64,000 nucleotides of DNA, taken from positions 27,566,001 to 27,630,000 of the forward strand of contig NC_083382.1 of NCBI RefSeq assembly GCF_031755915.1, in the 5' to 3' direction. Below, piece by piece: positions 11,462 through 24,454 of this stretch. The DNA is from Ziziphus jujuba (lineage: Eukaryota > Streptophyta > Magnoliopsida > Rosales > Rhamnaceae). Positions within the stretch are counted from its first letter, which is position 1. Every line of letters begins with the position of its first letter. The position numbers were made by a program, and so were the translations under genes. The notes under the pieces were generated by a model that was not told the origin of the DNA, did no database searches, and was given only the letters and a program-made list of their open reading frames with translations.

Positions 11462-14400
11462 TTAGAAGGGGCTAATCTCGCGAGCCATCCTCAACAAAAA
11501 CTCCGGTACAAGGCGTCTCCTGAGAAGTGATATAGCATCCTTGTCAAGAGCTTCCTTGTCATCAGCTTGTATCACAGCAATTAAGTTGTCAAACAGTTCA
11601 TCTCTACCACCTCTCAGAGGATCCTGCAAAGTGCAACCGCCAGTACAAAAAGAGTTTTAAGGATCAATATCACAATAAATGCTTGGACATTTTTCCCCTT
11701 TGTTTTCCTTTGACAGATTTTTTTTTTAAATCATGAATGTTTCATGTATTTGAAAATACTGTGTAAGGCATTCTACATTAGCATATAGCAAACAAGTAAT
11801 CAATGTGTGAGAGTATGATAGATAAAGTTTCTTTTTTCTTATGATCAAAATCATGAGATTTTGAGACAAAAAAGAGGTAAAAGATTAATCCCTTCCCCAT
11901 GTAATTCAAATAATCAATGTAAACCTGTCCATAAAAATATTAATTGTTTATAGTAAGACTAAAGAGAGAATCAGTAGAATTTAAAAATAAATAATAAGTT
12001 CATTCTGGATTAGCAATTCAACCAAAATACCAAAAATAACAATAAGAATAAAAAAGTTATGGCAATAAAATTTGTAGTAGTGCAATGGAAAAATGAACAC
12101 ATCAAAACATCACTTGCCTGAAGAAACAAATCTGTATGAGTCTTGCCATCGTATAGTACAAGCTGAGCTCGAGCCCCTACCCTGTGAAGAGCATCTGCAA
12201 AAGTTTGACTGCACATAACATGTTAGTATCTTGAACTGTTGCACAACCATCAAAATCTTCGTATAATAACTTAATCATATCTACAGGGCAAAATGGAGTA
12301 AACTTTGAAGTTTCCATTGAAACACAAAAAAGTATATTATTTCGTTCAAGTCTTTAATTGATAATGCAGAGTAGTATTCTTATGGTTTCAGAAGAATCCA
12401 TTTTACACGAGGCATTCCTATGTAGTTGTTTCCTAGATTTCAGATCAGATGAATATAAATATGGCACTGATTCTAAAACCATGAGAGAAAAATTCAAAAA
12501 CATCTGCATGGAAGGCAATATTCCATACAAATATAAGATTGCTTCTTAGCACACATTTCTGGGAATATTCTCACCTGGCTTCTGAAGGTATGGAATTATC
12601 TGCAGTTCCATGAAAAAGAATGATAGGAGGCAAGAGAGAAACAGCATGTTGAATGCTTGGGTCCTGTATCCTAACTTCAGGAGAATATAGTTTCAAGGAT
12701 TTTTCACCTTCCATGATGCTGCAATGACAAGTGACAAAAAGAATAGCACTCTACTAAGTAAAAAAGTGAGAAGAGTAATAGAGCTACAATTGATGAGTAT
12801 AGTGTCTATGGTTCAGCAAATGAAATATGTCAATTTTTAAGTACCTTAAAAATATTGACCGATAAAGTCCACGACAATGGAAGTGGTCGACTAATTTAGG
12901 TAAATTATACCTGTTCACAGGAATTCAAAAAAAAAAAAAAAAAAAAAAAAGGATCTATCTATCAATCTATTTATAACCATCAATGAGTTGTTCAATCGAC
13001 GTATGAGCATCAAAGAGAAGTAGAATTATAAGTTGCTAATGCTACCACAAAGATATCATGAAATGTTACAACGTTGCAATCATGCAGGCCTGGTGACACA
13101 GAGCAAAAGAATTGTCAAGGACATAATTTTAACCTTAGCATTTCTATTCTCTGAGAAAATTAAAATCAATAAATGCTTCTTTATGAAGCAAAATTGGCAT
13201 GTAGAATACTGAATCCATCAAGCTTTCTGGATATTATGATGTTTATCGAGTAGCGATGGTCATTTATTTTTTAGGATTCTCTGCACCATACCATAGAGGA
13301 CTCCCACAGAAAACTAGCCCTTCATTCGTGTATTACCCTTAGGTAAAACAAACATATTGCAATAATGGCACACCTCTGCTAAACAGTACATGCTTATATT
13401 ACTTCTATACCTTAAAAAGCACAGCAATTAGCACAATTTACCAGTGTGCCTCAACTTAAAAATTGCCATCAGTTTTTATACAAGGAAATCCCATAACTGA
13501 GAAATCCAAATGGAAGACCTTTCAATTTTCCACGTCCAGGAAGTAACATTTTTTTTCCTATACAGCAAATAAAATAATACTTCTATGGATTCATGAATTT
13601 GTGTAGTAATCAACAATGAAGAGCACAATTTCAAAAAATATATATAGTCAAAGAAGCTAGCTTCAAATTCGATAAACATGGGAAAATTTGTTATAAAATA
13701 AGAGTTTTACCCTCCAGATAAACCAAAATAAGCTTGTATCTGAGAGACACTTAAAGACATGCTCTTTTCTTTCTTGGATTCTTTGACTGCTAGCTCCAAG
13801 AGAGCACATGCAGAAATGTGTGCACCAGCTGATTGCCCCATTAGATAAATTCTACTCAAATAAGCACAGAAAAGAGAGGGTAAAAATCAGTGACCATATG
13901 ATGATGAGATTGTGAATGAGGAACAAATAAATTAGCGCATCACCTGTTAGGATCACCTCCATAGTTAGCTATGTTGTTGCATACAAATGAGATCCCTTGA
14001 CAAGTATCTTTCACCATATCGCTAATGGTACCCTGGGGAAAATTTCTGTACAAATCGTATCAGCAGAAAATGTCCTGTGAGTGCGGGCAACAACAGACAA
14101 CAACTGCATAAATTCATTTAACAATTTATACAATCTACTGATACAGTAATAAAGCTAATTGCACATTGGCTCTGAATATAGAGAGATCAAGCTTTAGAAA
14201 AGCTGCCCAACATTTTATACCTTCTCATGATATGGGTAGACTGATTATAATTAGTGTGTGATAAATTGTCTTAGACATTAGCAATAGATACAAGTCTACT
14301 TGGTATGGGTTTCCTGCTCTTTTTCTTTCTTATATTTAACCATTTTTTCTTAGAATAAGGATAGACTAGGACACATATGTCCTTGTAATGATTAACAAAG

Positions 14401-17400
14401 GGTGGTGGTGGTATTACAAAGGAAAAGTTAGGACACATATGCCCTTTTTTATTTATCTTTATTCACAACAGCATGTCTGGGCACGATCAACAGTAAACTT
14501 CAACATGTACTGCTTGAACTGAAACCAATTACCTGTAATCAAGGCACGCCACTATGACATTTCTTTCTGCCAACTGCAGTCCTAAAAGGGAACCCCATGC
14601 TTTGTACCTAAATAATTGTGAAACAATACAACTTATTGTAAAATGAAAAACTAAATAAATGACATAGAATATGAAAAATAAAAAGTCTTCATACCAAGTA
14701 ACAGAAGAAAGATAAAGAATGATGAATAAGGTGAGAAAATTAAGGGAGTACATCATGATGATTTCAAGTTATATGGATGTCTTACATTCTAACATGCATT
14801 TGTTCCAACAGGAGTGATTTGTTTACAGATAAATACATGGCTAAAAAGGGTAGAAAATGGCCAGATCTTGACTGGAAACATTATGTTGTACTTCCTATCA
14901 CGCATATTTAAGTCTTCTTCCTAATATTTTGAATCCAAAACTAGTAGGAAGTTCCACGTAGTCATTAATTTATATACTTGACTGGAAACATTATTTTACA
15001 TGGTTCCAATAAGTCTTCTCCCCAATATCTTGGATCAAAAACTAGTAGGACCTTCCACTTAAATATACTGACATTTAATCTCCTCCTTACCTCCAACCTA
15101 TCAAGGAAAAGTTCAACCATACTCTCCAAATCTCAAATAGCAGCATGCTACAATGTCATAGAAATTGGAATAATGGCATGATTTTCTGCCTAAACACTAG
15201 TTCCCATACCATCTTCAATGTTTATCAGAATAATTATGAATTATGAGGGTAAGAAAATTTGGATTGATCACAAATGCTAAAACATTATTTGCTGAAATTC
15301 AAAATCGGAAATGGACAATAAACCATGTTGTCGAGCTTGAAACATGCACAGAGAGGCTTCAGCGAGATATTTTAGTGGAGTATAGGTGAGGCTTACTTTA
15401 CAAGAAATAATAACAAAGGCTTGGTCAGTGTACAGGAATATGTTTATTAGTTAGTACAAAACAAAATTATCGCCAACATATTACATACTTTATAAATATT
15501 CACTAGAACTAAAGTTAAAAGGACTAGATCAGTGTGCAACATTTGCATAAAAAATGTATTGCTAAATAATATGGATAAAAGAATATGCAAATGAAATACG
15601 TCCATCTTAAATAGCAAGGACAAATCTATTATCTATTAAAAACACTCACCCAATGATCCAAGCTCCACCAGTTACGAATATCACAACTGGCTTTGGTCCA
15701 TTAGTATTTGTAGGTAAATATAGATCTAACCTGTAAATCATAATTTGAAAAAAAAAAATATATATATATATAAACAAGTAAGTAATAGGGAAAAAAAATT
15801 ACAAATATACATGTATATATTATCACATGTATCAAATTGACCTACCTATTTCTTGGTTGATCTCCATATACAATACTCCTCCTGACCTGTCTTGAGAAGA
15901 AGTAATGATAGGCAACTGAAGAAAAAATTAACAAGCAAGTTATGTTCCATCTATATAAACATATAGGACTATAAAAGGGATAATAGTTCTATCACATTTA
16001 AATAGCAAAAGCTTCAATGATAAGTCATTTCAAATTATGAGACCATCCAGCAGGATGGAATCTAATAATATCTCTACTAAGGATACATAAAAGGGAGACA
16101 AAAACAATTATACTTCACCACTTTCAATAGGGATGATCTGGATGATGCAAAATCCTGTCAGGGTATTCTACCCTTAGCACAATGGACCATCAAGCAAATT
16201 ATGTCTTCATGTACAAACTGCTGAAGATTTTACTGATTATTTTACAATGAGATCTTTAACAAACATTTCCCTATTTCACATTCTTTCCTTCATGAAGGTG
16301 CTGAAGAAAGAGATCATCAAAACTTTCGAGGATATATTTTCCATCCTCCAAGCTTTGGTATTAAATAATTTCACAAAAAAGGCTAAACTAATCCTACTAT
16401 AGAGATCTTTTTCCATTAAAAAAAATCCTTAAGAAGTTATATCTTGACAAATCACAACGGAAATTTGAAACACAAAACCTAACTAGATGTGACTTCTGCA
16501 ATCTGCATAAATTTGAAACACAAAACCTAACTAGATGTGACTTCTGCAATCTGCATAAATTATATTTATTCCTTTTCTGTCTATTCCTTAAATGGCTTGT
16601 AAAAGAAGTGAATCCCTTCCATAAATATCTAGATGTATAAAATAATAAATAAAGGAAATATAAAGACAAATCATAGTTACTGCCTGGCTGCTAATACTTA
16701 TTCAACCAATTACACTCACCTTGAAGAAAGCCAGGCATAAGTAGCAATGCATAACAAGTAAGCGCAAGAAATCTTGTGATCCACTTGTAGCCTACCCTGA
16801 ATGAAAATATATGATTAAAAGAATATAAATTTATATTTCATTCAAAAAAAAAGAACCAGACAAATGAAAGTTTAGTTCACTGAGACCCTTATAGATAAAT
16901 TCAGGCACAAATCTTGATAATCAATTTTTTCTCATTTAGACAGCCAATAAAGATGACAAAAGACATAGGTCTAAAGCACGCCAAATTTCACTCTAACAAA
17001 CACAAGATGCAAGACTTGTGCATTTATGTTCTCAAAATTGAGAATCAGTGTCCCTTGCATTACTTCAAAATCTCTGCGCTATGTTTAGTTGAAGAATCAA
17101 AAACTTTAATTTTTTTATTTTTTTATTTTTTTATTTTTTTATTTTTTTTTTTTGCTTTAAAAATAACAAATCACCCACACAAATATAATTTTATTTCAAA
17201 AAAATCAATCATTCAAATTACAACAATTTAGAGGAGCTACACATATTTTCCCCAAATTTAATCTTTCATTTCATCAACACTTCTCTCCATTTCTCTTTTC
17301 TTCAAATTCCCAATATATCTTTCAATATAATTTTAATTATAAATATTATTTTCAAATTACATATCAAATACATTTTATTACAATTATTACAAATCACTAA

Positions 17401-18119
17401 ATACAATGTTGTACTTGGATATGACGAATTAATGAAAAAATTGAATTGCCAAGGAAAGGCAAGCTTTATTGTTTTTGTTAGCTTAGCATGTAAGAAAATA
17501 GCCCATGCACGCCAATAACTTTAAGATTAACCAAAACCAAAATGATGTCATAATTGCTATAATAATTTTTTTTTTTTAAAAATAGCGAACAGGAGATGCA
17601 TGGAAATCCAATGAACTTGTTCGTACCTTTTTCGAATTAAAAAATGATTCATAACTTTACCATTTTACTCGATGAAATTACACTAAATTATCCATCAATT
17701 ATTCTTTTCGGCCAAAATTTCATTTTCACAGAAACCAAACAACTTTTCTGTAACCCTCGATTTCCTCAGAAATTCAAAAACTCCACCCTCATTTTGACCA
17801 CACGCAAAACAAAAAACAAAAGAAAGGATGATTCTGAGTACCCGAGATATCTTAGGAGAGTGAATGCGAGGCGAGTGATCAAATAAGTCTCTTTGGCAGC
17901 ATGTTCGATTTCACGGCCAACAGCTTTGAGATGCCGAGGCGTACTAGGTCCGACGACGGACTTCGAAACGAGTCGTCGTCGGCTCTGATTCTTACTATCA
18001 CCACCACCACCACCACCACCCGTAATAATCCGAGGAAGGAATGGCTTCTTATCGTCCTCCGTGCTTTCACCTCCCAACGACGACGAAATACGATCGGCCT
18101 CCTCGGTGGCCGTCGACAT
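11462..18119 (-). CDS. ICME: Isoprenylcysteine alpha-carbonyl methylesterase, 428 aa
   Basis: Eleven exons: 18119-17842, 16796-16720, 15915-15846, 15730-15650, 14607-14533, 14045-13944, 13851-13711, 12910-12845, 12718-12575, 12208-12118, 11623-11462. Reading phase closes throughout and the protein matches plant ICMEs from end to end, finishing [19 protein letters not shown]. The family hydrolyses the methyl ester of C-terminal prenylcysteines at the ER/Golgi membrane and opposes ICMT; Arabidopsis ICME is a positive regulator of ABA responses. Visible features are an N-terminal hydrophobic segment (about residues 92-118), the oxyanion motif VTGGAW (161-166), nucleophile GQSAG with Ser235, and Asp337 and His369 as the rest of the triad. 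The start at 18119 is the first ATG; the upstream in-frame extension has none. The intron after exon 10 uses a GC donor. Exon 1 has a poly-Gly run from a trinucleotide repeat (about 17999-18019). Confidence 0.95.
14867..15058. repeat. Degenerate tandem duplication in an ICME intron
   Basis: Two related segments of about 82-91 bases lie at 14867-14957 and 14977-15058. Both start CTTGACTGGAAACATTAT and both end near ACTAGTAGGA followed by TTCCAC. They lie in the intron between exons 4 and 5. Their divergence shows an older duplication than the one at 16461. Confidence 0.8.
16461..16556. repeat. Perfect 48-bp tandem duplication in an ICME intron
   Basis: The 48 bases at 16461-16508 are repeated without change at 16509-16556, in the intron between exons 2 and 3. 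The unit begins AAATTTGAAACACAAAACCT. Such a recent duplication may be polymorphic in length between individuals. Confidence 0.95.
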
Positions 18120-21060
18120 GACAAACAAAAAAAAGTCTCGCCGGAAAGGCAAAATGGATCGGATTCCCGTAACGCTTCTCTTTTTTTTCTTTTTTTTTTT
18201 TTAAATTCGGGTCCCGCGTATGGTCGTAGTGGGATAAAACCTTATAGCAAGAAGGAAAAAATAAATAAATAAATAAATGAAAAATAGGGAAAGAGATTTC
18301 TAGTTCACGAATTTGTTCGTGGCGGTTTTTGCGTGTGGGAATGTAGGATCAGATACCATGCGCCTTTCGTGTCCGATTACTTTTTAAATATGACCGTTGA
18401 GTTGGCGCACTAAGAGACAAAAGTTGCGGATCTACCGGGGAAATTGTTAATGGGGTTCTCTTTTTTCACCGCTCAAATCAACGTCATCATCCCTCCCGAC
18501 TTTACAAAAAACAATCGAATCGCTCACATCGAATATCTTAATCTTTGAGCCCTACTTTACGTGGGACCGGCCCCATATGATCACCGTCCCCCCACTTTTT
18601 TTATTTTTATTTTTTTTTAAATTTACATTTTGGGAAAATAAAACGTTAAATATTAAATAATTAATAGCATTTGGCAATCTAGAACCGAAAGACATGCATG
18701 CAAATGCAGGGCAGGCGAAGAGGTTTGTGTGTGGAAAAACGTGGCAAGTGAATAGCAAAAAGACTCCTTCCGAGGCTTGTGTCATAAACCCCATGCTCCA
18801 ATCACTGCATGACACAACATAATCTAATATAGCATACCAGCATTCTATTTATAATAATTTTAAAATATCAAATTAAAACTCAAAAAAAAAATTATAAAAA
18901 GAAAAAAGAATATTTTGTTTTTTTTTTGGGTGTCGACATTAGTGTCAAAATCATTCAATTTCGAATATGTCTTTGTTGTGGCAAGAGAAGAGAAGACTTT
19001 AGACATTTCTAATAGTTTTTTTTATTAGACTTTATACGATATTAATTTTGGAAAGTATCTATATTTATATAGTATTTTTTTTAATAATTAATATTTTAAA
19101 TAATTTTTTTAATAAATTTTATTTAAAATGTTCTAAAATGTTAATTTATAATTTTTTATTTTAAAATTATATTTGATTAAAAAAATTAGAAACTCACACA
19201 AGATTTTTTTTTAAATAAAAATAAATAAAATATTAAATCAGCTTGTTTAACAGAATTTTCATAAATAAATAGTATACTTCACAGTTTTTATTTTTTTTAT
19301 TGTCACAGAATTAATATACAAAATTATTAAAAAAAAAATTTTTTTAATTTTATTTATTTATCTGACAAACGATTTTTAAATGGAAATGCTATTCCCATGT
19401 TTTAGACTGTCGCTTGCAGCCTTCAATTTCGACTGCAAAACCTTATAAGATAAGGTTAAAAGGGTCTTACACGTGTATAACCATATAAAAATGTTATTCC
19501 TCAATTATTAATGGAATTCACATGCTCATCTGAAAATTTTAATTATAACCACATAATCATCCAACCATTTAATTATCACTAATAATCCATATGCACGTAT
19601 ATCAATTAAATTGCTACCCGTTATACTCTACTTTCCCATATTAAATTTGAAGTTTTCAAATAATAATAATAATAAATAAATACAAATTATTTTCCATTGC
19701 CATGTCAACAAATTTCACCAGTGATGATCATTATAAAGATAAATAATAATTTAGCGTGACGTGCACAACTAGGACTTCCAATTCTCACAGTGTGTAGATT
19801 AAACGAAAAGTCATTGCTAAAATTTCTTAGGACACATAATAAGACTTCCCTCGTTTTTTTCTTGGTAATAAATAACACTTCCGTCTTGCTCTTACAATTT
19901 ATGTTTTATTTGTGGTAGGATATGATTCATTTGCTGGAGGTTAGGTTTCATAGCCAGCCAACCAGCCATGTGTGGGTATGGTTCACACGGGAATTTGTGG
20001 AATATTGTGGAGTATGATGTCAGATAATAGTGAAATTACAGGCATAATGAGGTAAAGAGATTTGAATGGACTTGACATTAATTAAATATTCTTTGGATGA
20101 AATTGTGAAACTTTGAAAACAAAAAAAAAAAAAACCAAAACATGTTGATTGTTGATGCGCTTCTTTTGAAAAGGCAGAGCATGTTTTTCCTTTTAACTTC
20201 AATATTGTTGTCCCACACAACTCTTATACCATACTCTACCCATTTGCCAACTTTATATTATATATTATATAATATCAAATTCTAAATACCAAACTCATAT
20301 ATTAATTATGGTGGAAGACCACAGCTGGAACTGCGAGGACTATGCGGACTTTAGTGTAAACCTCAGCAGGGTATATAGTACTCCTGCGAAAGCTTTGTTA
20401 AATATTATCTAAGATAGTAATTGAACTTGAAACTTTAATATCTACATATGTATGAATCAGATGACAATTATCCTATTTAATTTATATTATAAGTCTGTCA
20501 ACATCGATAATACCATCTTTCATGCTATTATGTTTGTAATTACATATTTGTATCTTGATTGTCACCTTTTTGTTATATTTTATATATAATTATTAAATTG
20601 ATTTTGGTATGATTGAATTATTTTTTATGTAAGATGGGATCTTAATATTTTGATTTCTTTTCATAAAATCTAATATTTTGTCATAATTATATCATAGACT
20701 AATCAAATTACAGATAAAGCAGTGTCAAACCACCTTCACATCTCAACCTAAAATTATGTTATAAAATCTGAACTTAAACAATAAAAACAGCCAGCCCAAA
20801 CCCGAGAAAAGCTCAAAAACTTTTATACCAATTGAGTTTGGGAACCAAAGTCTGTAATGACCTCAAATCCTGCCTACCTTTCCCTAAGTTTATTTTTACC
20901 TGAATATCGATTAAGAAAAATAATTCAACAAGCAAGTCTCCAGGTGTGATTATCACCATTTTAGTCACATGGTATCAGCAATTCAAAAGCGCTGCAAAAG
21001 GGGTGAATGCAAAATTGTGTATGTACAAACCTCATCAAGCAATAGCAAAATTGTCATTTA
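18120..21060. other. Intergenic DNA between the ICME promoter and the PPR gene
   Basis: 18120 to about 18560 is less AT-rich and is probably the leader and promoter of ICME. From 18600 to 20300 the sequence is very AT-rich with no coding signal. A short GC-richer island at 20308-20412 is listed separately. About 20900-21060 is likely the 3' UTR of the PPR gene. Confidence 0.6.
20308..20412 (+). other. GC-richer island with a 34-codon open frame
   Basis: In otherwise AT-rich DNA, an ATG at 20308 opens a 34-residue frame (MVEDHSWNCEDYADFSVN to start, stop TAA at 20410-20412). The sequence that follows (20415-20480) reads on the minus strand a little like a SINE, with a GTTTCAAGTTCAAT stretch, so the island may instead be part of an old tRNA-like repeat. 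No splice partners or homologues are recognised. Confidence 0.2.
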
Positions 21061-23650
21061 TCACCTTAAAGGGCTAACAACCCAACCAGTAATCGGACTC
21101 TGCTTACGAACTCTAATTTTCTTATGAGAACCGCTCTGCAACCGTTCCAGCACTGCATATGTAATTGAATCCGGTGTCAGCCCCTGCTGCTTAAGTTTAG
21201 CATACAAATCAACTGCCTCAGCAGTTCTCCCACACCTCTCGAGGCAATCAAGTAAAATGTTGTATGTTACAATGTTTGGATAGCAGCCTTCGGCAATCAT
21301 CTCATCAAACAACCTGCTGGCCATCTCCACTTTATCTGTCTTGCCAAAGCACTCGATGAGAGTGCTGTATGTAACCACATCAGGACTCAATCCTTTCTCT
21401 TGCATCTCCTTAAATCTCATATGTGCTTCATCTAGATCACCATTCTTCCCTAGGCAGTTGATCAAAGAATTGTAAGAGATAATATCAGGTTTGCAATTGC
21501 TGTTCTCGAGTTCTTCAAAGAATTTAACAGCCTCAGCAACTTTACCGACTCTACCAAAGCTGGATATCAGAATATTGTAGGTAAATATGTCTGGTGAAGG
21601 GCCATCACGTTTCATCTTCTCATAAAGCTCAATTAGATGAGGTATTTGCTTCAACTTTCCAAGAGCTGAGAATACTGTGTTATACATGATAGTGTCAGTA
21701 GTTATCCCTTTTTCATGAATCTTGCTCAGAAGGTCAATAGCCTCTGTTGTTTTACCTGCACTGCATAAACTATCCAACATGGACACATAAGAATCCCTAT
21801 CTCCCTTCTCGTGTAAAGTCCACATGTTGCAAAATAGCCGGTGAGCTTCACTAGCATGTCCCAATTTGCTTAGTGTCCGTACAAGGTAAGCATATATGGA
21901 CTTGGTCATGTATTTCTTTGATATTTCCACAACCTCATCTAATCTACCAAGCTGCCCTTCAGCAACCAAGACATTCAAAATAACACTGTATGTAAATTCA
22001 TTGGGTCTACAATTGTTCTCCACCATTTTTGAGAAGAGAAGGATGGCCTTTCCAGCCATCCTGTTCCTAGCTAAGGCCTGGATCATAGTATTAAAAGCAA
22101 TTAAGTTAGGAATGCAGCCCTTTGATATCATTTCCTGAAAAAGTTCCAAGGCCTCATGAGCTTTACCCATTTTTCCAGTCATTCTAATCATAATTGTATA
22201 CGTAAACTCATCGGGTTCACAATGCTTCCTTTTCATGTCTTCATAAACCTTGTAAGCCAGGTCAACCTGCCAAGATACTGCACATCAGGTGATTAGGATC
22301 CATTGAAAGCTACATCTACTTCAGACATTAATGGAAAATTTCAATCAATAAATCAACTAGGAAAAGTAACATTCCATTCTTTGTCTTACATTTATTTCAA
22401 TTACATCTCTAACTTCAGCATGGTTAATGGGTACTTTTTTAAGATTCACGAAGAAAACTATGCATAAGCTATAAGCAACCTTACAAGCCTTCTGCTTTGA
22501 TGTCACGACATATAATAATAATAATAAATAAAATGAGCCTTTTGGTCGGCAGATAGAATCACACAATATACATTTCCCTAGTCTGCATACCAACTTCAAT
22601 CCTTTCCATTTTCAAGCACATTTCAAAGAAATGTTCATTTGGCTCTATAAACCAAACTGATGCTATTTCTGGCACAAACCTACAATCAAACCAGAAGCTA
22701 CAATGTTCAGCAAAATGTATTGCCAGACTTCATAAATATTAGCATACCATAGCTAACTATATTTTCCAGTTTAACAATGAGTAATTAATCAAAAATTGCA
22801 GACGTATAACAAACCCCAAAAAAAACAATAGGCAATGAGAACCAAAAAAAAAAAATGGAACCTTTTCATCTTTGGCCAACGCATCCAAAAGCATGTTATA
22901 TGCAAATATATCCAAATTGTAACCACGCCTTCGCATTTCCAAATACGTATGGAAAGCATTGGAGGAATCACGGGACCGCAAATAGGCCTGAAGCAAGCAC
23001 TTGTAAGTGTACGAGTTCATCTTCAGCTCCCATTTCTCCACCAAACCCAAGCACCTTTCCAGGTCCTCACTCCGTCCAAACAACCCGATCAGGATGTTGA
23101 CCATCGAGATCGTCCCAGGCATTTTGAACCCTTCCAACTCCGAGAGGATCGACCGGACCAGGTCGAGCCGGTCCGAAGATGTGGACTTGGAGAGTATGAG
23201 GAGTAGGCGGGTGTAGGTGGAGGAGTCGTGTCGGAAATCCGGGGAAAGAGAGGGGCAGAATCGGAAGAAGCGGAGGGCGAGGCGGGGGTTGTTCAGGGAT
23301 TTGAGGATTTCGGAGACTTCCAAGGTGGTGAGGGAGAGAGAGAGGGAGGACAAGTAGTCAGAGAGCTCGGAGAAGGGGTCTGACGTGGCGGAAGGGGATT
23401 GGTGGAGGAGGATGCGGGTGGCTTTGCAAATGAGGTCGCGGCGTGGCAGAGCGTAGCCTCGGATATCAGTGGGATGTGGCAGTGGAGGTGTGACCTCCGC
23501 AGAGAGGGACCGACCGGTTGGGGAGGTGGAGGTAATCTTGGCCGTGTATTTGGTGGCATAGTGGCGTTGTGTGGCTGCGCCAGTGACAGTGCCGGCGAGG
23601 TTGAGTTTTATATGGTAGCAGCCGCGGTGGGGCTGAAGCCTCACCCTCAT
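21061..23650 (-). CDS. ABO5: P-class pentatricopeptide repeat protein, ABO5-like, 664 aa
   Basis: Two exons: 23650-22862 (263 codons) and 22266-21061 (401 codons plus TGA), joined in phase 0 by a GT-AG intron. The N-terminus (MRVRLQPHRG and following, RHYATKYTAK) is Arg-rich and acid-poor, as in a mitochondrial presequence. From about residue 140 onward it is a series of 35-residue PPR motifs, with the familiar D(I/V)xTYNxLI and KPDIISYNSLIN spacing, and no E or DYW domain. The C-terminal end, PITGWVVSPLR, and the run MYNTVFSALGKLKQI match Arabidopsis At1g51965 (ABO5) closely. ABO5 is known to be needed for splicing of mitochondrial nad2 intron 3 and its loss causes ABA hypersensitivity. The same role is inferred here. 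No truncation is seen. Confidence 0.9.
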
Positions 23651-24454
23651 GTTGGTTACTGATAGGTCATCGAGAGGGTGAGCATACTATGCGCTACATA
23701 TTCCACATATTAATTAAACATGAAATTTTTTATCCAAAAAAAATGAAATTCCTTTTTTTCCTTGTTTTTGTTGATAAAATATGAAATTCATTTTATTCGT
23801 AAAAATAATAATAGTAATGACAAATCTATTAAATTCTTTGCATTTTACTTTGCTATTATGAATTTTAGCATTTTATGTTCGTACTGAATTATTTAGGCAG
23901 CCGAAAAAATGTATCATTTTTCACATTATAATGCAAAGTTCAACCCCAAGCGTTGGATTAGGACTCCCAAGGGTCAAGATTGGCTATTGCCTGCCTTGAC
24001 TCAACTCATGCGATTAATTAATATTTCATTTATTCATATTTTTATCTAATTTCATCACTAAATAAATTTTAGCTACTTCTAACCATCAAAATTATACTAA
24101 GTTACCCGTACAAAATATCTATTTTCTCAATTTGAATTGAAGGATTGAGAAACAGAGAGCAAGACGTGCACCCAAGCCGTTGTGGATTGAATATCGAACA
24201 ATTTTCATACAACAAAATCAGCAATTAAGGTTCCATTTTGGAAGAATATTCGTAGTAGTGGTAGATCATTTGGGTTTGTAAATTTATCATCAAAAAAACA
24301 ACCTTGCTAAAAAGGCTTTATCCATGTAGAATCAAAACGGCCACTTGGTCATATATCTGCTATATCAGTTCTTCTTTCAAATGAAAATAGTTCGTTAAGT
24401 ATCCCCACATATCTCCTTCTCTCTTTATCTTCTTCCACTTCCAATCAGCAGCAT
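23651..24454. other. Intergenic DNA between the PPR promoter and the TMEM33-like 3' end
   Basis: About 23651-23720 is the leader of the PPR gene. The rest is AT-rich and gene-free, and 24300-24454 is likely 3' UTR of the next minus-strand gene. Confidence 0.6.

Noticed and set aside
18120..18152. Eleven-residue extension MPFRRDFFLFV in front of ICME
   Set aside because: The codon at 18152-18150 is TTG, not ATG. The first ATG in frame is at 18119.
17901..18272. Plus-strand frame opposite ICME exon 1
   Set aside because: Antisense shadow of the poly-Gly and Ser/Arg-rich coding sequence of ICME.
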